The notes: a model not told the origin generated them from the letters alone. A stretch of DNA of 64,000 nucleotides from an uncultured Francisella sp. (GCA_943913135.1 CALTVE010000003.1:1-64000), one strand, 5' to 3'; shown: positions 18,247 to 30,500, counted from the stretch's first letter. A program made the numbers and translations.

Positions 18247-18576
18247 TTAATCGCTCAATGCCACACTAATATGGCATATTTGTTTTTCAATACGTGCACC
18301 TCGGCCTTTAGCTCGCGCTCTAAAACGCTTCAAACTACCCGCCTTATTGACGTAAATCTCTGTAACTTTAAGAGTGTCGATGTCGGCGCCCTCGTTGTTT
18401 TCCGCATTAGCAATCGCTGACATCAGCACTTTTTTCACTAAAAAAGCAGCTTTGTTGCGGGTAAAGGTTAACAGATTCACCGCTTCTTCCACCTTCTTAC
18501 CCCGAATTAAATCAGCCACTGGTCTAGTTTTTTGCGCTGAAATACGCGCGTAACGATGATGTGCTTTAACTTGCAT
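18247..18576 (-). CDS. rplV: 50S ribosomal protein L22
   Basis: 109 residues. [23 protein letters not shown] leads, and the beta-hairpin that lines the exit tunnel ends in [20 protein letters not shown]. The hairpin shows no deletion of the kind linked to macrolide resistance. Confidence 0.97.
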   Translation of the reverse strand: MQVKAHHRYARISAQKTRPVADLIRGKKVEEAVNLLTFTRNKAAFLVKKVLMSAIANAENNEGADIDTLKVTEIYVNKAGSLKRFRARAKGRGARIEKQICHISVALSD

Positions 18577-18586
18577 CTTACATCCC

Positions 18587-18865
18587 CTAATCTTTTTTCG
18601 CTTTACGGTCTGCTAAGTGCCCCCGAAAGGTACGAGTTAAAGAAAACTCACCTAGCTTATGCCCAACCATGCTATCGCTAATGTACACCGGCACATGAAT
18701 GCGACCATTGTGTACAGCGATGGTTAAGCCGATAAAATCGGGTAAAATCGTAGACCGACGTGACCATGTCTTAATCGGCCGTTTATCGTTTTTCTCTTTG
18801 GCTGCATCTACTTTTTTAAGTAAATGTAAATCCACATAAGGACCTTTTTTTAATGAACGAGACAT
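18587..18865 (-). CDS. rpsS: 30S ribosomal protein S19
   Basis: 92 residues, [16 protein letters not shown] to KKD, with the conserved [16 protein letters not shown] near the C-terminus. It forms a complex with S13 in the 30S head. Position between rplB and rplV is standard. Confidence 0.98.
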   Translation of the reverse strand: MSRSLKKGPYVDLHLLKKVDAAKEKNDKRPIKTWSRRSTILPDFIGLTIAVHNGRIHVPVYISDSMVGHKLGEFSLTRTFRGHLADRKAKKD

Positions 18866-18875
18866 AGCTTACACC

Positions 18876-19703
18876 TTATTTAGAACGCCGACGGACGATC
18901 ATACTGTTAGTACGCTTATTAGAACGGGTGCGGTAACCCTTAGTGGGAGTTCCCCATGGACTTACAGGTTCTCTCGCTTCTCCGGTCTTACCTTCGCCCC
19001 CCCCATGTGGGTGATCGATTGGATTCATCGCCACCCCACGAACCGTTGGCCGGATTCCGCGCCAACGATTTGCTCCTGCCTTGCCAATCTGACGCGCACT
19101 CTGTTCTTCATTGCCCACTTCACCAATGGTGGCGCGACAAGCGATATGTACCCGGCGGATTTCTTGTGAGCGTAATTTCAATTGGGCATAAACGCCTTCT
19201 TTAGCCATTAACATTGCGGATGCGCCGGCAGATCGAGCTAACTGCCCTCCCTTACCCGGCTTCATTTCCACACAATGAATGGTTGTGCCCAAAGGAATAT
19301 TTTGGATAGGTAAGGTGTTACCCACTTTAATCGGTACAGTCGCACCAGACTGCACCAGATCACCCACTTTTAATCCACGTGGAGCTAATATATAACGGCG
19401 TTCCCCATCTTTATAGCATATAAGAGCAATCAAAGCGGTACGATTAGGGTCATATTCTAACCGCTCCACTTTAGCGGGAATATCATCTTTATCATTACGC
19501 TTAAAATCAATCATTCGATATGCCTGCTTGTGTCCTCCACCGTGGTGGCGCATGGTAATACGACCTGCATTATTACGGCCGGAGTTCTTTTTTTTGCGCT
19601 CAGTCAAAGCAGCAAAGGGTTTACCCTTATGTAGTCCGTGGATTCTGATGCTGATCATTCCCCTTTGCCCGGCAGAAGTTGGATTCTTTTTAATAATTGC
19701 CAT
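18876..19703 (-). CDS. rplB: 50S ribosomal protein L2
   Basis: 275 residues. Contains [19 protein letters not shown] in the N-domain, the SH3-like core, and the [13 protein letters not shown] loop whose histidine lies near the peptidyl transferase centre. It is the largest primary 23S binder. Confidence 0.98.
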   Translation of the reverse strand: MAIIKKNPTSAGQRGMISIRIHGLHKGKPFAALTERKKKNSGRNNAGRITMRHHGGGHKQAYRMIDFKRNDKDDIPAKVERLEYDPNRTALIALICYKDGERRYILAPRGLKVGDLVQSGATVPIKVGNTLPIQNIPLGTTIHCVEMKPGKGGQLARSAGASAMLMAKEGVYAQLKLRSQEIRRVHIACRATIGEVGNEEQSARQIGKAGANRWRGIRPTVRGVAMNPIDHPHGGGEGKTGEAREPVSPWGTPTKGYRTRSNKRTNSMIVRRRSK

Positions 19704-19708
19704 GTTAT

Positions 19709-20011
19709 TTACTCCTTACCTGCGGCCGTGGAAGTCGTTGCAGCTTCCATATCCAAATTCTGACCTGGCACCAAGGTAATATAAGCTTTTTTGGTGTCTT
19801 GACGACGGCCGATATGGCGGCCAAAACGCTTGCTTTTCCCTGCTCTTTGGATAGTGTTTACTGTTTGTACCTTAACGTCAAACAGTAATTCCACTGCTGC
19901 TTTAATTTCTTTTTTAGTCGCATTTTTAAGAACTTGGAGCACAAACTGCTCACCACTTTCCGCTAAACGCGTACTTTTTTCCGAGACAATGGGGGCCACA
20001 ATCACGCTCAT
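19709..20011 (-). CDS. rplW: 50S ribosomal protein L23
   Basis: 100 residues from [14 protein letters not shown], preferred over a start six codons earlier that would overlap rpl[24 protein letters not shown] is the rRNA-binding loop. The C-terminal [15 protein letters not shown] is a few residues longer than usual. It is the exit-tunnel docking site for trigger factor and SRP. Confidence 0.96.
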   Translation of the reverse strand: MSVIVAPIVSEKSTRLAESGEQFVLQVLKNATKKEIKAAVELLFDVKVQTVNTIQRAGKSKRFGRHIGRRQDTKKAYITLVPGQNLDMEAATTSTAAGKE

Positions 20012-20025
20012 TAGTTTTTCTTCTC

Positions 20026-20646
20026 TCATGCCAGCTGCTCCTCTAACGAGCCTACCGCCTCTTTCGTTAAAATGACTTTTCTGTAATACAACAGGCTATG
20101 TGGATTAATACTGCGGGTTTCTAATACCAATATATTGGCTAAATTACGGCTAGAAAGGTAAACATTTTCCGTTAGTTCTTTGGTAACAAACAAGGTACTT
20201 TCCAAACCCATCTTCTTCACTTTGCCAGCAAATTCTTTGGTTTTTGGCGAAGTAGTGGCGAGTTCATCGATAACAAATAAACGATCTTCTCTTGCCAACT
20301 GCGACAGAATCGTTGCCATACCGGCGCGATACATTTTTTTGTTCACTTTATGAGTGAAATTTTCCCAAGGTTTACTGGGAAAAGCACGGCCGCCTTTACG
20401 CCATAAGGGCGAAGCTACTGAACCTGCCCGTGCACGACCGGTACCTTTTTGCCGCCATGGTTTTTTCGTAGAATGGCGTACTTCAGCACGCGATTTTTGC
20501 GCTCGTGTTCCTTGACGAGCATTCGCCAAATAAGCAGTTACCACTTGATGCACAAGCGCTTCATTATACCCCCGCGCAAATAAAGCATCAGAAGCCTGTA
20601 TATTACCTTCCACTTGGCCGCTTTCGTTAAGAACTTTAAGCTCCAT
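20026..20646 (-). CDS. rplD: 50S ribosomal protein L4
   Basis: 206 residues. The tunnel loop [20 protein letters not shown] is intact, and the C-domain ends in [16 protein letters not shown]. In E. coli L4 also represses its own operon through the S10 leader. Here rpsJ is cut off from rplC by a terminator, so a leader target would be expected at 21305-21494 instead. It overlaps rplC by 11 nt. Confidence 0.97.
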   Translation of the reverse strand: MELKVLNESGQVEGNIQASDALFARGYNEALVHQVVTAYLANARQGTRAQKSRAEVRHSTKKPWRQKGTGRARAGSVASPLWRKGGRAFPSKPWENFTHKVNKKMYRAGMATILSQLAREDRLFVIDELATTSPKTKEFAGKVKKMGLESTLFVTKELTENVYLSSRNLANILVLETRSINPHSLLYYRKVILTKEAVGSLEEQLA

Positions 20647-21304
20647 GAAGTGCCTCCTTCTTCGCCTTGATGACTTCGGTAGGCTTCACTAACACATCAC
20701 CGTTTTTTGCTCCAGGAACTGCGCCCTTAATCAGCAATAAATTTCGTTCCGCATCAACACGGATAATTTCTAAATTTTGAGTGGTAACTCTTTTTGCCCC
20801 CAAATGTCCTGGCATTTTTTTACCAGGAAATACTCGCCCTGGATCCTGGCATTGACCGATAGAACCTGGAACACGGTGCGATAAAGAATTACCATGAGAT
20901 GCGCGTTGAGAGCTAAAGTTATGACGTTTAATGTTGCCGGCAAAACCCTTACCCTTACTTAACCCGGTTACATCAACATGCTGACCTACGCTAAAAAGCG
21001 ATACATCAACCGTTTTGCCGATGGCATAATTTTCATCTTCTTCCGCACTTAAGCGAAATTCGATTAAACCAGAGCCCGCTTCCACCCCTGCCTTAGCAAA
21101 AACCCCTGCCTCAGCTTTGTTCAAGCGGTTGGATTTCTTACTGCCAAATGCCAGTTGCACGGCAGAATAACCGTCTTTGTCGGCGGTTTTTTTCTGAGTT
21201 ATGCGGTTGGCCACGACTTCTAGGATGGTCACTGGGATGGCTTCTCCCCCTTCACCGAAAATCCTGGTCATGCCAACTTTACGCCCCACAAGACCTAAAG
21301 CCAT
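20636..21304 (-). CDS. rplC: 50S ribosomal protein L3
   Basis: 222 residues from [20 protein letters not shown] upstream supports this ATG over one four codons earlier. Contains [21 protein letters not shown] and [15 protein letters not shown] (the Gln modified by PrmB in the first block). First gene of a rplC-rpsQ unit with its own long leader. Confidence 0.97.
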   Translation of the reverse strand: MALGLVGRKVGMTRIFGEGGEAIPVTILEVVANRITQKKTADKDGYSAVQLAFGSKKSNRLNKAEAGVFAKAGVEAGSGLIEFRLSAEEDENYAIGKTVDVSLFSVGQHVDVTGLSKGKGFAGNIKRHNFSSQRASHGNSLSHRVPGSIGQCQDPGRVFPGKKMPGHLGAKRVTTQNLEIIRVDAERNLLLIKGAVPGAKNGDVLVKPTEVIKAKKEALHGA

Positions 21305-21494
21305 AAAATGCCTCACTATTATGTGTGTTGTTACTAACTAGGTAATTACGATTGACTACCTAGGGTATGCTATTCTTTTTAGATAGAAAGCTTGTCATTT
21401 TAACAACAGCGTTTTAATTTAGCAAGCTAAATTAAGCCTTTTCGCCTTTACCACAAAAACGCCGCAGCACTGACTGCCAAAATTTCTAAAAAGG
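21305..21494 (-). promoter_or_regulatory. Leader of the rplC unit with two hairpins
   Basis: This stretch between the rpsJ terminator and rplC has no ORF. Two stems stand out: TTAATTTAGC/GCTAAATTAA (21414-21435, 10 bp) and CTAGGTA/TACCTAG (21338-21363, 7 bp, 12-nt loop), the latter about 35 nt before the start codon. A TTGTTA with TCTAAA 17 nt later on the minus strand is a candidate promoter, of low certainty. A role as an L4-type autoregulatory leader is inference from position only. Confidence 0.45.
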
Positions 21495-21529
21495 AAAAAA
21501 ATCAAGATCTTTATAAAAGCTCTTGATTT
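21495..21529 (-). terminator. Rho-independent terminator after rpsJ
   Basis: AAATCAAGA (21499-21507) pairs with TCTTGATTT (21521-21529), a 9-bp stem with a 13-nt loop, followed on the minus strand by a T run. It lies 9 nt after the rpsJ stop and separates rpsJ from rplC. Confidence 0.8.
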
Positions 21530-21537
21530 AATTTTTG

Positions 21538-21849
21538 TTATTGTACTTTGATTTCTACATCTACCCCAGCAGGTAGATCCAATTTCATCAAAGCATCCGT
21601 CGTTTTATCTGTCCAGTCGACAATATCCATTAACCGCAGGTGAGTACGGATTTCCAGTTGCTCTCGTGAAGTTTTATTCACATGAGGGGAACGTAAGATA
21701 TCATAGCGCTCAATCTTAGTAGGTAAAGGGATAGGGCCTTTCACCACTGCACCCGTACGCTTGGCCGTTTCTACAATCTCTTCGGCAGAATGGTCAATCA
21801 AATTGTAGTCGTACGCCTTAAGCCGGATTCTAATTTTTTGTGTTTTCAT
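21538..21849 (-). CDS. rpsJ: 30S ribosomal protein S10 / NusE
   Basis: 103 residues from [14 protein letters not shown]; a start six codons earlier, 2 nt after the tuf1 stop, is possible. Contains [13 protein letters not shown] sequence ([24 protein letters not shown]) in two blocks and [13 protein letters not shown]. It pairs with NusB in antitermination as well as sitting in the 30S head. Here it ends the str unit (rpsL-rpsG-fusA-tuf1-rpsJ) rather than leading the S10 operon. Confidence 0.96.
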   Translation of the reverse strand: MKTQKIRIRLKAYDYNLIDHSAEEIVETAKRTGAVVKGPIPLPTKIERYDILRSPHVNKTSREQLEIRTHLRLMDIVDWTDKTTDALMKLDLPAGVDVEIKVQ

Positions 21850-21869
21850 AGTGATAATATGTCCCATGC

Positions 21870-23060
21870 CTATTCATAGATTTTAGCAACGACACCAGCG
21901 CCAACAGTACGGCCCCCTTCGCGTATTGCAAAGCGTAAACCTTCTTCCATCGCAATGGGTGCAATCAGTTCTACATCCAAGGTCACATTTTCACCGGGCA
22001 TCACCATCTCTGTGCCTTCTTTCAAAGTCACAGTCCCGGTCACATCCGTTGTCCGGAAATAAAACTGAGGGCGGTAATTACTGAAAAATGGCGTATGACG
22101 TCCCCCCTCTTCCTTGCTCAATACATATACTTCCGCATTGAACTTGGTGTGCGGGGTAATGGTCCCCGGTTTTGCCAATACTTGCCCCCGTTGCACTTCT
22201 TCCCTCTTAGTGCCGCGCAGTAATACCCCTACGTTATCCCCTGCTTGACCCTGATCCAACAAACGGCGGAACATTTCTACTCCCGTCACCGTCGTCTTCT
22301 GGGTAGGACGTAACCCAACGATCTCAATTTCGTCACCTACATGCACTATCCCTCTCTCGATTCGACCCGTTACCACCGTCCCACGGCCTGAAATCGAAAA
22401 TATATCTTCAATCGGTAGCAAAAATGGAGTGTCTACCGCTCGTTGAGGATCCGGTATATAGCTATCCAAAGCTTCTGCTAACGCCAAAATTGATGGCTCC
22501 CCTATCGGGCTTTCATCCCCTTCCAACGCTTTCAATGCCGAACCTTTGATCAAAGGTACATCATCCCCTGGAAATTCATAGCTACTTAATAATTCCCGTA
22601 CTTCCATTTCTACCAAGTCAAGCAATTCTTCATCGTCCACTTGGTCACATTTATTCAGATATACCAATATATAGGGTACCCCTACTTGACGCGCTAACAA
22701 AATATGTTCTCGCGTTTGCGGCATCGGTCCATCGGCTGCCGATACCACCAAAATCGCCCCATCCATCTGCGCAGCACCGGTAATCATGTTCTTTACATAG
22801 TCCGCATGTCCGGGACAGTCTACGTGCGCATAGTGACGTTTCTCAGTGTTATATTCTACATGCGCCGTATTAATCGTAATCCCTCGTGCTTTCTCTTCGG
22901 GTGCATTGTCAATCTGATCGTAGGCTTTGGCAGAACCCCCAAACTTCTTCGCTAAAATCGTGGTCAACGCCGCTGTTAGCGTCGTCTTACCATGGTCTAC
23001 GTGACCAATTGTCCCTACGTTTACGTGCGTCTTACTTCTATCAAATTTCTCTTTAGCCAT
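21870..23060 (-). CDS. tuf: Elongation factor Tu, copy 1
   Basis: 396 residues. G motifs [16 protein letters not shown] and NKCD are intact; the RGITI switch I and C-terminal tRNA-binding barrels are standard. It lies in the str operon after fusA, and stops with TAG. The coding sequence appears identical base for base to the copy at 38493-39683. The identity ends at the stop codon, a sign of gene conversion between the two. Confidence 0.98.
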   Translation of the reverse strand: MAKEKFDRSKTHVNVGTIGHVDHGKTTLTAALTTILAKKFGGSAKAYDQIDNAPEEKARGITINTAHVEYNTEKRHYAHVDCPGHADYVKNMITGAAQMDGAILVVSAADGPMPQTREHILLARQVGVPYILVYLNKCDQVDDEELLDLVEMEVRELLSSYEFPGDDVPLIKGSALKALEGDESPIGEPSILALAEALDSYIPDPQRAVDTPFLLPIEDIFSISGRGTVVTGRIERGIVHVGDEIEIVGLRPTQKTTVTGVEMFRRLLDQGQAGDNVGVLLRGTKREEVQRGQVLAKPGTITPHTKFNAEVYVLSKEEGGRHTPFFSNYRPQFYFRTTDVTGTVTLKEGTEMVMPGENVTLDVELIAPIAMEEGLRFAIREGGRTVGAGVVAKIYE

Positions 23061-23118
23061 GGCTATCCCTTTATCCCTTAATAAAATAATTCAAAGAACA
23101 CAAGTACCTACCACTGTT

Positions 23119-25218
23119 TTATGACTTTTTGTTGGCAATAATTTCTTCCGCTACATTTTGCGGTGCTTGTGCATAATGCTTAAATTCCATGCTGTAGGTG
23201 GCACGACCTTGAGTCAAAGAACGTAAAGCCGTTGCATATCCAAACATTTCTGATAAAGGTACTTCACTGCGAATTTTTTTACCTCCTAAAGCATCTTCAT
23301 CCATCCCTTGCACAATACCGCGACGAGTAGATAAATCTCCCATTACATCGCCCATGTATTCTTCAGGCGTTTCTACTTCAACTGACATCATGGGTTCTAG
23401 CAAAACCGGACTTGCTTTTCTCATACCCTCTTTGAACGCTAAAGAACCGGCTAATTCGAAGGCCAATTGCGACGAATCAACATCATGGTACGAACCAAAT
23501 ACTAAGCGTACCCGCAAATCTACTACCGGATACCCTGCCAATACCCCACTTTGTAAAGTGTTGCGTATGCCTTTATCTACAGAAGGAATAAATTCCTTAG
23601 GAATCACCCCTCCTTTAATTTCATCAACAAATTCATAATCAGAACCAGGTTCTAAAGGCTCTAATTTCAATACCACATGACCGTATTGACCTTTACCCCC
23701 AGTCTGTTTGATATGCTTGCCTTCTACTTCTACTTCCTTGCGGATGGTCTCGCGATAGGCCACCTGAGGTGCCCCTACAGATGCCTCTACTCCAAATTCC
23801 CTTTTCATGCGATCAACAATGATTTCTAAATGTAATTCACCCATCCCAGAAATAATGGTCTGACCGGATTCTTCATCGGTACGGACACGGAAAGAAGGGT
23901 CTTCTTTCGCTAGCCGGTTTAAGGCCAAACCCATTTTTTCTTGATCAGCTTTGGTTTTCGGTTCCACCGCTACATGAATCACTGGATCGGGAAATTCCAT
24001 TCTTTCTAAAATAATAGGAGCCTCTTCCGTGGCTAAGGTTTCTCCCGTAGTCACATCTTTTAAGCCAATAGCCGCAGCAATGTCACCGGCACGTACTTCA
24101 GTGATTTCATCTCGTTCATCTGCCTTCATCTGCACCAGGCGACCGATACGCTCTCGCGTGCCTTTAACACTATTGACCACAGTATCTCCGGTTTTTAATA
24201 TTCCAGAATATACCCGAATAAAGGTTAGCTGGCCTACATAACGATCATTCATAAGTTTGAATGCAAGCGCGGAAAAGTTTTCCCCATCATCGGCTTTACG
24301 AACCACTGCTTGTCCATCTGGACCCTCTCCCTGCACCGGTGGAATATCGACAGGGGAAGGTAGAAATTCAATCACTGCATCCAGCATGCGCTGTACCCCT
24401 TTATTTTTAAAAGCAGTACCGCATAAAACTGGTTGAATTTCAGAAGCCAAAGTTCTTTGTCGTAGCGCTTGAACTAATTCTTCTTCTCTGATTTCTTCAT
24501 CACCTAAAAATTTCTCCATTAATTCTTCATTGGCTTCTGCAGCGGCTTCTATCATTTTTTCGCGCCACTCTTGGGCACTTTCTTTCAATTCTTCAGGAAT
24601 ATCAATATATTCAAAGTTAGTCCCTTGCGATGCCTCATCCCAAATGATCCCCTTCATTTTGATTAGATCGATCACACCCTTGAAGTTCTCTTCCGCACCA
24701 ATAGGGATGACAATCGGCACTGGGCTAGCACGCAAGCGATCTTTCATTTGCTGTACAGCACGGAAGAAGTTTGCTCCTTGACGATCCATTTTATTTACAA
24801 AAGCAAGACGGGGCACACGATATTTATTCGCTTGTCGCCATACGGTTTCAGATTGCGGTTGCACCCCAGCTACGGCACAATACACCATCACTGCACCATC
24901 TAAAACACGCATGGACCGTTCAACTTCTACTGTGAAATCCACGTGCCCTGGGGTATCGATAATATTAAAGCGATGCTTTTTAAACTGATGCCCCATCCCC
25001 TCCCAGAAGGTGGTAATTGCTGCTGAGGTGATGGTGATTCCACGCTCTTGTTCTTGTTCCATCCAGTCGGTGGTTGCTGAACCATCGTGTACTTCACCTA
25101 TCTTGTGGTTAATACCGGTATAGAACAAAATACGCTCTGTTGTGGTGGTCTTCCCCGCATCAATGTGCGCACTGATCCCAATGTTGCGGTATAGATTAAT
25201 AGGTGTGCTACGAGCCAC
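23119..25218 (-). CDS. fusA: Elongation factor G
   Basis: 699 residues, the translocase and (with RRF) recycling GTPase. G motifs [17 protein letters not shown] and NKMD are intact, and switch I has ERGITITSA. Domain IV carries the GYPVVDLRV region, and the C-terminus has [22 protein letters not shown]. Canonical str-operon position, 18 nt after rpsG. Confidence 0.98.
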   Translation of the reverse strand: MARSTPINLYRNIGISAHIDAGKTTTTERILFYTGINHKIGEVHDGSATTDWMEQEQERGITITSAAITTFWEGMGHQFKKHRFNIIDTPGHVDFTVEVERSMRVLDGAVMVYCAVAGVQPQSETVWRQANKYRVPRLAFVNKMDRQGANFFRAVQQMKDRLRASPVPIVIPIGAEENFKGVIDLIKMKGIIWDEASQGTNFEYIDIPEELKESAQEWREKMIEAAAEANEELMEKFLGDEEIREEELVQALRQRTLASEIQPVLCGTAFKNKGVQRMLDAVIEFLPSPVDIPPVQGEGPDGQAVVRKADDGENFSALAFKLMNDRYVGQLTFIRVYSGILKTGDTVVNSVKGTRERIGRLVQMKADERDEITEVRAGDIAAAIGLKDVTTGETLATEEAPIILERMEFPDPVIHVAVEPKTKADQEKMGLALNRLAKEDPSFRVRTDEESGQTIISGMGELHLEIIVDRMKREFGVEASVGAPQVAYRETIRKEVEVEGKHIKQTGGKGQYGHVVLKLEPLEPGSDYEFVDEIKGGVIPKEFIPSVDKGIRNTLQSGVLAGYPVVDLRVRLVFGSYHDVDSSQLAFELAGSLAFKEGMRKASPVLLEPMMSVEVETPEEYMGDVMGDLSTRRGIVQGMDEDALGGKKIRSEVPLSEMFGYATALRSLTQGRATYSMEFKHYAQAPQNVAEEIIANKKS

Positions 25219-25236
25219 AGTATTTCTCCCAGATAA

Positions 25237-25707
25237 TTAAAAGCGAAAGTGCGAGAATGCTTTGTTCGCTTCTGCCATACGATGAACTTCATCCCGTTTT
25301 TTCAACGCGCCCCCGCGCCCTTCCAGCGCATCCAAGAGCTCTCCTGCTAAACGCAAAGACATGGATTTTTCTCCCCTCTTGCGCGCAGCATCTCTTAACC
25401 AACGCATCGCCAGCGCCGTGCGACGAGTCGGTCTTACTTCTACCGGAACTTGATAGCTCGCCCCACCAACACGCCGACTTTTTACCTCCACGACCGGTTT
25501 TACCCGTGATAAGACTTCCTCAAAAACTTCGATCGGCGCTTTACCAGTTTTCTTTTCCACAATAGAAAGCGCGCCGTAAACGATCTGTTCAGCAACAGAT
25601 TTTTTGCCGCTAACCATGACGACATTCATGAATTTACTAAGGTCAGTACTATTAAATTTTGGATCTGGCAGTACTTCTCTTTTTGGTACTTCTCTTCTTC
25701 TTGGCAT
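25237..25707 (-). CDS. rpsG: 30S ribosomal protein S7
   Basis: 156 residues starting [18 protein letters not shown], with the beta-hairpin [11 protein letters not shown] and [16 protein letters not shown]. It organises the 30S head at the E site; in E. coli it is also the str-operon repressor, binding the rpsL-rpsG gap, which here is 99 nt. Confidence 0.98.
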   Translation of the reverse strand: MPRRREVPKREVLPDPKFNSTDLSKFMNVVMVSGKKSVAEQIVYGALSIVEKKTGKAPIEVFEEVLSRVKPVVEVKSRRVGGASYQVPVEVRPTRRTALAMRWLRDAARKRGEKSMSLRLAGELLDALEGRGGALKKRDEVHRMAEANKAFSHFRF

Positions 25708-25806
25708 GATTTTATCTCTTCAGTTGAGTTTTACTCTAGAGCTGTTAATAAACACCCCACTTACTCGGAACTTAAATCTTAAGTCCGTACCCATTGATTA
25801 TTTCAA

Positions 25807-26178
25807 TTACTTAGCCTTTTTAGCCCCGTACTTCGAGCGCGCTTGTTTTCTGTCTTTCACTCCAGCAGTATCCAAAGCACCACGCACAGTGTGGTAACGC
25901 ACCCCTGGTAAGTCAGGTACACGACCACCCCTTACCAACACAACACTGTGTTCTTGCAAATTATGTCCTTCTCCACCGATGTAGGAAATTACTTCATAAC
26001 CGGTTGTCAATTTTACCTTACACACCTTACGCATTGCCGAATTCGGCTTTTTAGGTGTAGAGGTGTAGACCCGAGTACATACTCCACGCCGTTGCGGGCT
26101 ATTTTTTAATGCAGGCACCTTGCTTTTTTCAGGTGGAGTTTGCCGCCCTTTGCGGACCAATTGATTAATGGTTGGCAT
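25807..26178 (-). CDS. rpsL: 30S ribosomal protein S12, with Pro at the Lys87 site
   Basis: 123 residues, with [15 protein letters not shown] (Lys at the streptomycin position 42 retained) and [13 protein letters not shown]. The decoding loop reads [17 protein letters not shown]: residue 88, Lys in E. coli (K87 in mature numbering), is Pro, coded CCT on the minus strand. The neighbouring Asp that is beta-methylthiolated is kept. Substitutions of this Lys cause streptomycin resistance in other bacteria, so intrinsic resistance is a fair inference. First gene of the str operon. Confidence 0.97.
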   Translation of the reverse strand: MPTINQLVRKGRQTPPEKSKVPALKNSPQRRGVCTRVYTSTPKKPNSAMRKVCKVKLTTGYEVISYIGGEGHNLQEHSVVLVRGGRVPDLPGVRYHTVRGALDTAGVKDRKQARSKYGAKKAK

Positions 26179-26245
26179 TTTTTAGTAAATCCTTATGAAT
26201 GTTCCCCTTTAATCCAGTCCAGGGGAGATGTCAAAAAAGCTAGTA

Positions 26246-26274
26246 ATTTTATTTTGGTTTTTTTCCTCTGTCAA
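26246..26274 (-). promoter_or_regulatory. Sigma70 promoter of the str operon (rpsL)
   Basis: TTGACA (26269-26274, perfect -35) and TAAAAT (26246-26251), separated by exactly 17 nt on the minus strand. Transcription would start near 26239, about 60 nt before rpsL. A second TTGACA at 26229-26234 has no good -10. The -35 lies just inside a hairpin that follows rpoC. Confidence 0.8.
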
Positions 26275-26295
26275 GGAGAAGGAAAACTTCCCCTT
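26273..26295 (-). other. Hairpin directly after rpoC
   Basis: AAGGAGAAG (26273-26281) pairs with CTTCCCCTT (26287-26295) with one G-T wobble and a 5-nt loop. It begins 7 nt after the rpoC stop. No T-tract follows on the minus strand, so simple termination is uncertain; it overlaps the -35 of the str promoter. Confidence 0.45.
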
Positions 26296-26302
26296 TGTTA
26301 AT

Positions 26303-29300
26303 TTATGCTTCGTTCATCCACGGAGTTTCTTCCTCCTTAGGCGATTCTTCAGCGTAGCGATGTTTAATAAATCCTGTTCCTGCTGGAATTAAACGCCCGA
26401 CAATAATATTTTCTTTTAGCCCACGCAATTCATCTCTCTTGCCCATAATCGCCGCTTCGGTCAACACCCGAGTCGTTTCTTGGAAGGACGCTGCAGATAA
26501 GAAAGAATCCGTTGACAGCGAGGCTTTGGTAATCCCTAGCAATACATCCTCATATTGAGCGGGTGCCTTACCTGCAGCGATCAAGCGTTCATTGCGTTCT
26601 AATAAATCTGCTCTTTCTACTTGTTCGCCGACCAAGAAATCACTATCCCCCGGGGAAGTTACATTGACACGGCGCAACATCTGGCGAATGATTACTTCAA
26701 TATGCTTATCGTTAATCTTCACCCCTTGCAGACGGTAAACTTCTTGCACTTCTTGCACAATATAACGGGTTAATGCACCCACCCCACGTAAACGCAGGAT
26801 ATCGTGTGAGTCATTGCCTCCCGCTACAATCATTTCCCCTTTATTCACTACCTGACCATCATGAACTAAAAGTTGACGGTCTTTAGACACTAAAGTTTCA
26901 TAGGTTTCACCCTCGACACCGGTAATGATCAAGCGTTGCTTTCCTTTGGTTTCTTTACCGTAGGAAATCGTCCCACTAATTTCAGCTAGAATCCCGGCTT
27001 CTTTTGGTACACGTGCTTCAAAAAGCTCGGCCACACGTGGCAGACCGCCGGTAATATCACGGGTTTTGGTCGATGCTTTGGGGAGACGGGCAATCACATC
27101 ACCCTTACCCACCTCTTGCCCTTCTTTCACAGTAATGGCGGTATCTACGGGGAACGAAGTAAAGATAATCGGGCTTTGCGTACCTGGATAATTCATTTCA
27201 TTGCCTTCTTCATCCAGCAATTTAATCATTGGTTTTGCCTGCTTAGTTTTGCTCGAACCCACCTTATTTTCTACAATGACCAAGGTTGAAATACCGGTTA
27301 TAGGATCGGTTTGCCGCTCTACACTTACCCCTTCTTCCATGTTTTCAAATGCAATTCTACCCGCGTATTCAATAATCATCGGATGAGTATGCGGATCCCA
27401 AGTTGCCAATACCGTACCTTCTTTTACTTCTTGACCATCTACCACCAGTAAAGTAGCTCCATAGGGAATTTTATGCCGTTCTCTTTCTCGCCCTACTTCA
27501 TCGTGGATGACGATTTCACAGGAGCGACCGATCACGATCAACTCATCTTTACGATTTGCTACATAACGCATCTGACTAGAAAAGCGTACGGTGCCTCGAG
27601 TTTTTACTTCGACCTGATTGGCTGCAGCATAACGAGACGCCGCTCCCCCGATGTGGAAAGTACGCATGGTCAACTGGGTTCCAGGTTCCCCAATTGATTG
27701 CGCCGCAATCACCCCTACTGCCTCCCCGATATTCACCGGCTTACCGCGCGCCAAGTCACGACCATAACATTTCGCGCACAACCCATGGCGTGTATTACAG
27801 GTAATCGGCGTGCGCACTTTTACTTCGTCTATCCCTAGTGCATCTATTTTTTCCGCCAGTTCTTCATTGACCAATTCATTGCGCTCAATCATAGTTTGAC
27901 CGGTGGAAGGATCGATGACTGGTTCTGCCAATACACGACCCAATACCCGATCGCGTAAAGTTTCAATCACATCCCCCCCCTGCACCACCGCCTTCAAAGT
28001 CAGTCCTTCATTAGTGCCGCAATCTTCTTCGACCACAACCAGGTCCTGAGTGACATCAACCAAACGGCGAGTCAAATAACCGGAATTCGCAGTTTTCAAG
28101 GCCGTATCAGCCAGCCCTTTGCGTGCCCCGTGGGTAGAAATAAAATATTGCAAGACCGTTAAGCCTTCGCGGAAATTAGAAGTAATTGGCGTTTCAATAA
28201 TCGATCCATCTGGTTTAGACATCAAACCACGCATTCCCGATAACTGTTTGATTTGAGCGGCTGACCCACGCGCTCCTGAATCGGCCATCATATAGATGGA
28301 ATTGAAGGATTCTTGCATGGTTTCACGGCCCTCTTTATCTACCACTTTCTCATAAGATAAATGGTCCATCATCGAATTGGCAATCTTATCCCCAATCTTA
28401 CCCCAGATATCCACCACCTTGTTATAGCGTTCCCCCTGCGTTACCAGACCATGACGATATTGTTCTTCGATATCGCGCACTTCATCTTGTGCTTCTTCTA
28501 AGATCGCCTTCTTTTCCTTAGGAATCAGCATATCGTCGATAGCAATGGAAATCCCACCGCGGGTAGAATAATCAAACCCGGTATACATTAAATGATCGGC
28601 AAAAATCACTGTATCGCGCGAACCGCAAAAACGGAAAGAAGCATTGATCAATTTAGAAATTTCTTTCTTCTTTAATACCGTATTAATGTACTTAAAGGGT
28701 AATCCTTTGGGTAAAATTTCTGATAATAAGGCACGGCCGACGGTAGTTTCGTAACGGTTTATGACCGGGGTAAAACTATCTTCCTCATCATTTTTCACCC
28801 ATTCTTTAATGCGCACGGTAATCTTGCTTCCTAGTTCCACCTCTTTGGCGGCATAAGCACGGTGCACTTCACTTACATCGGTAAATAAAGAGCCTTCCCC
28901 CTTACCGTTCACCTTGCTGCGAGTCATATAGTACAACCCCAAGACGATATCTTGCGAAGGAACGATAATCGGTTCTCCATTTGCGGGCGATAGCACATTA
29001 TTAGAAGCCAGCATCAGAGTACGCGCTTCTTCCTGCGCCTCTAACGATAAAGGCACATGTACTGCCATTTGGTCGCCGTCAAAATCGGCATTAAATGCAG
29101 CACACACTAAAGGATGCAGTTGAATCGCCTTACCTTCGATTAAAATCGGTTCAAAGGCTTGAATCCCCAAGCGGTGTAAAGTTGGCGCCCGGTTTAACAG
29201 GATGGGATGCTCGCGAATGACCCCTTCTAAGATATCCCATACATCAGGAATTTCTTGTTCAACCAACTTTTTCGCTGCCTTCACCGTACTGGCCAACCCT

Positions 29301-30481
29301 TTTTCTTCCAATTTATTGAAGACAAAGGGTTTAAACAGCTCCAATGCCATTTTCTTGGGAAAACCACATTGGTAAAGGCGCAGGTATGGACCTACGGTGA
29401 TCACCGAACGGCCTGAATAATCCACGCGTTTACCCAATAAGTTTTTACGGAAACGACCGCCCTTACCCTTAATCATATCGGCTAGGGATTTAAGTGAACG
29501 TTTATCTGCCCCTGCCATTGCCTTACCACGGCGGCCGTTATCTAACAAAGAATCTACCGCCTCTTGCAGCATCCGTTTCTCATTGCGCACAATGATTTCA
29601 GGCGCTTTTAATTCCAACAACCGGCGCAGGCGATTATTGCGATTAATCACGCGTCGATATAAATCATTTAAATCAGAAGTGGCAAAGCGACCCCCGTCTA
29701 AAGGGACTAAAGGACGCAAATCTGGCGGCAATACGGGTAAAACCTCTAAAATCATCCATTCCAGTTTCATCCCCGTTCTTTGAAAAGCTTCTAATAATTT
29801 TAAGCGCTTCGCATATTTCTTAATTTTGGCGTCTGAATGAGTATTTTCTAAATCCTGTTTTAAGATCGCAATCTCTTTCTCTAAATTAAAATTCTCTAAT
29901 AGACTGCGAATCCCTTCTGCGCCCATCTGGGCCTCAAACTCACCCCCTTCTTCCAACTTCTGATGATATTCTTCTTCAGTTAACAGTTGCCCCGCTTTCA
30001 AACTGGTCAACATCGGATCGATAACGATATACGATTCAAAATAAAGTACTTTTTCAATATCACGCAAGGCGATATCCAGTACCATCCCTAAACGGGAGGG
30101 TAGAGATTTTAAAAACCAGATATGCGCGACTGGGCTTGCTAAATTGATATGCCCCATACGTTCGCGGCGCACTTTTGATAACGTTACTTCTACACCGCAT
30201 TTTTCACAAATCGCGCCTTTATACTTTAAGCGTTTGTATTTACCGCATAAACATTCATAGTCCTTAATCGGGCCAAAGATCTTTGCACAGAATAGGCCGT
30301 CCCTTTCTGGTTTAAAAGTTCGATAATTAATAGTTTCTGGTTTTTTCACCTCTCCATAGGACCAAGAACGTATGGTCTCGGGGGAAGCAATGCCGATTCG
30401 AATGGTATTAAAATCTTCCTCTTCCCTCATTTGGAAGGGATTATAAATCGCTGATAATGCTTTCATGCCTTCTTCTCCCAA
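26303..30481 (-). CDS. rpoC: RNA polymerase beta' subunit
   Basis: 1392 residues. The N-terminal zinc ribbon is [19 protein letters not shown]. The catalytic NADFDGDQ that holds the Mg ions is intact, as are the bridge helix/trigger loop region ([18 protein letters not shown]) and the second zinc site (CRT-type [14 protein letters not shown]). Length is close to E. coli (1407). It follows rpoB by 19 nt. Confidence 0.98.
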   Translation of the reverse strand: MGEEGMKALSAIYNPFQMREEEDFNTIRIGIASPETIRSWSYGEVKKPETINYRTFKPERDGLFCAKIFGPIKDYECLCGKYKRLKYKGAICEKCGVEVTLSKVRRERMGHINLASPVAHIWFLKSLPSRLGMVLDIALRDIEKVLYFESYIVIDPMLTSLKAGQLLTEEEYHQKLEEGGEFEAQMGAEGIRSLLENFNLEKEIAILKQDLENTHSDAKIKKYAKRLKLLEAFQRTGMKLEWMILEVLPVLPPDLRPLVPLDGGRFATSDLNDLYRRVINRNNRLRRLLELKAPEIIVRNEKRMLQEAVDSLLDNGRRGKAMAGADKRSLKSLADMIKGKGGRFRKNLLGKRVDYSGRSVITVGPYLRLYQCGFPKKMALELFKPFVFNKLEEKGLASTVKAAKKLVEQEIPDVWDILEGVIREHPILLNRAPTLHRLGIQAFEPILIEGKAIQLHPLVCAAFNADFDGDQMAVHVPLSLEAQEEARTLMLASNNVLSPANGEPIIVPSQDIVLGLYYMTRSKVNGKGEGSLFTDVSEVHRAYAAKEVELGSKITVRIKEWVKNDEEDSFTPVINRYETTVGRALLSEILPKGLPFKYINTVLKKKEISKLINASFRFCGSRDTVIFADHLMYTGFDYSTRGGISIAIDDMLIPKEKKAILEEAQDEVRDIEEQYRHGLVTQGERYNKVVDIWGKIGDKIANSMMDHLSYEKVVDKEGRETMQESFNSIYMMADSGARGSAAQIKQLSGMRGLMSKPDGSIIETPITSNFREGLTVLQYFISTHGARKGLADTALKTANSGYLTRRLVDVTQDLVVVEEDCGTNEGLTLKAVVQGGDVIETLRDRVLGRVLAEPVIDPSTGQTMIERNELVNEELAEKIDALGIDEVKVRTPITCNTRHGLCAKCYGRDLARGKPVNIGEAVGVIAAQSIGEPGTQLTMRTFHIGGAASRYAAANQVEVKTRGTVRFSSQMRYVANRKDELIVIGRSCEIVIHDEVGRERERHKIPYGATLLVVDGQEVKEGTVLATWDPHTHPMIIEYAGRIAFENMEEGVSVERQTDPITGISTLVIVENKVGSSKTKQAKPMIKLLDEEGNEMNYPGTQSPIIFTSFPVDTAITVKEGQEVGKGDVIARLPKASTKTRDITGGLPRVAELFEARVPKEAGILAEISGTISYGKETKGKQRLIITGVEGETYETLVSKDRQLLVHDGQVVNKGEMIVAGGNDSHDILRLRGVGALTRYIVQEVQEVYRLQGVKINDKHIEVIIRQMLRRVNVTSPGDSDFLVGEQVERADLLERNERLIAAGKAPAQYEDVLLGITKASLSTDSFLSAASFQETTRVLTEAAIMGKRDELRGLKENIIVGRLIPAGTGFIKHRYAEESPKEEETPWMNEA

Positions 30482-30500
30482 TTGCCCCTAGAATCCATGC

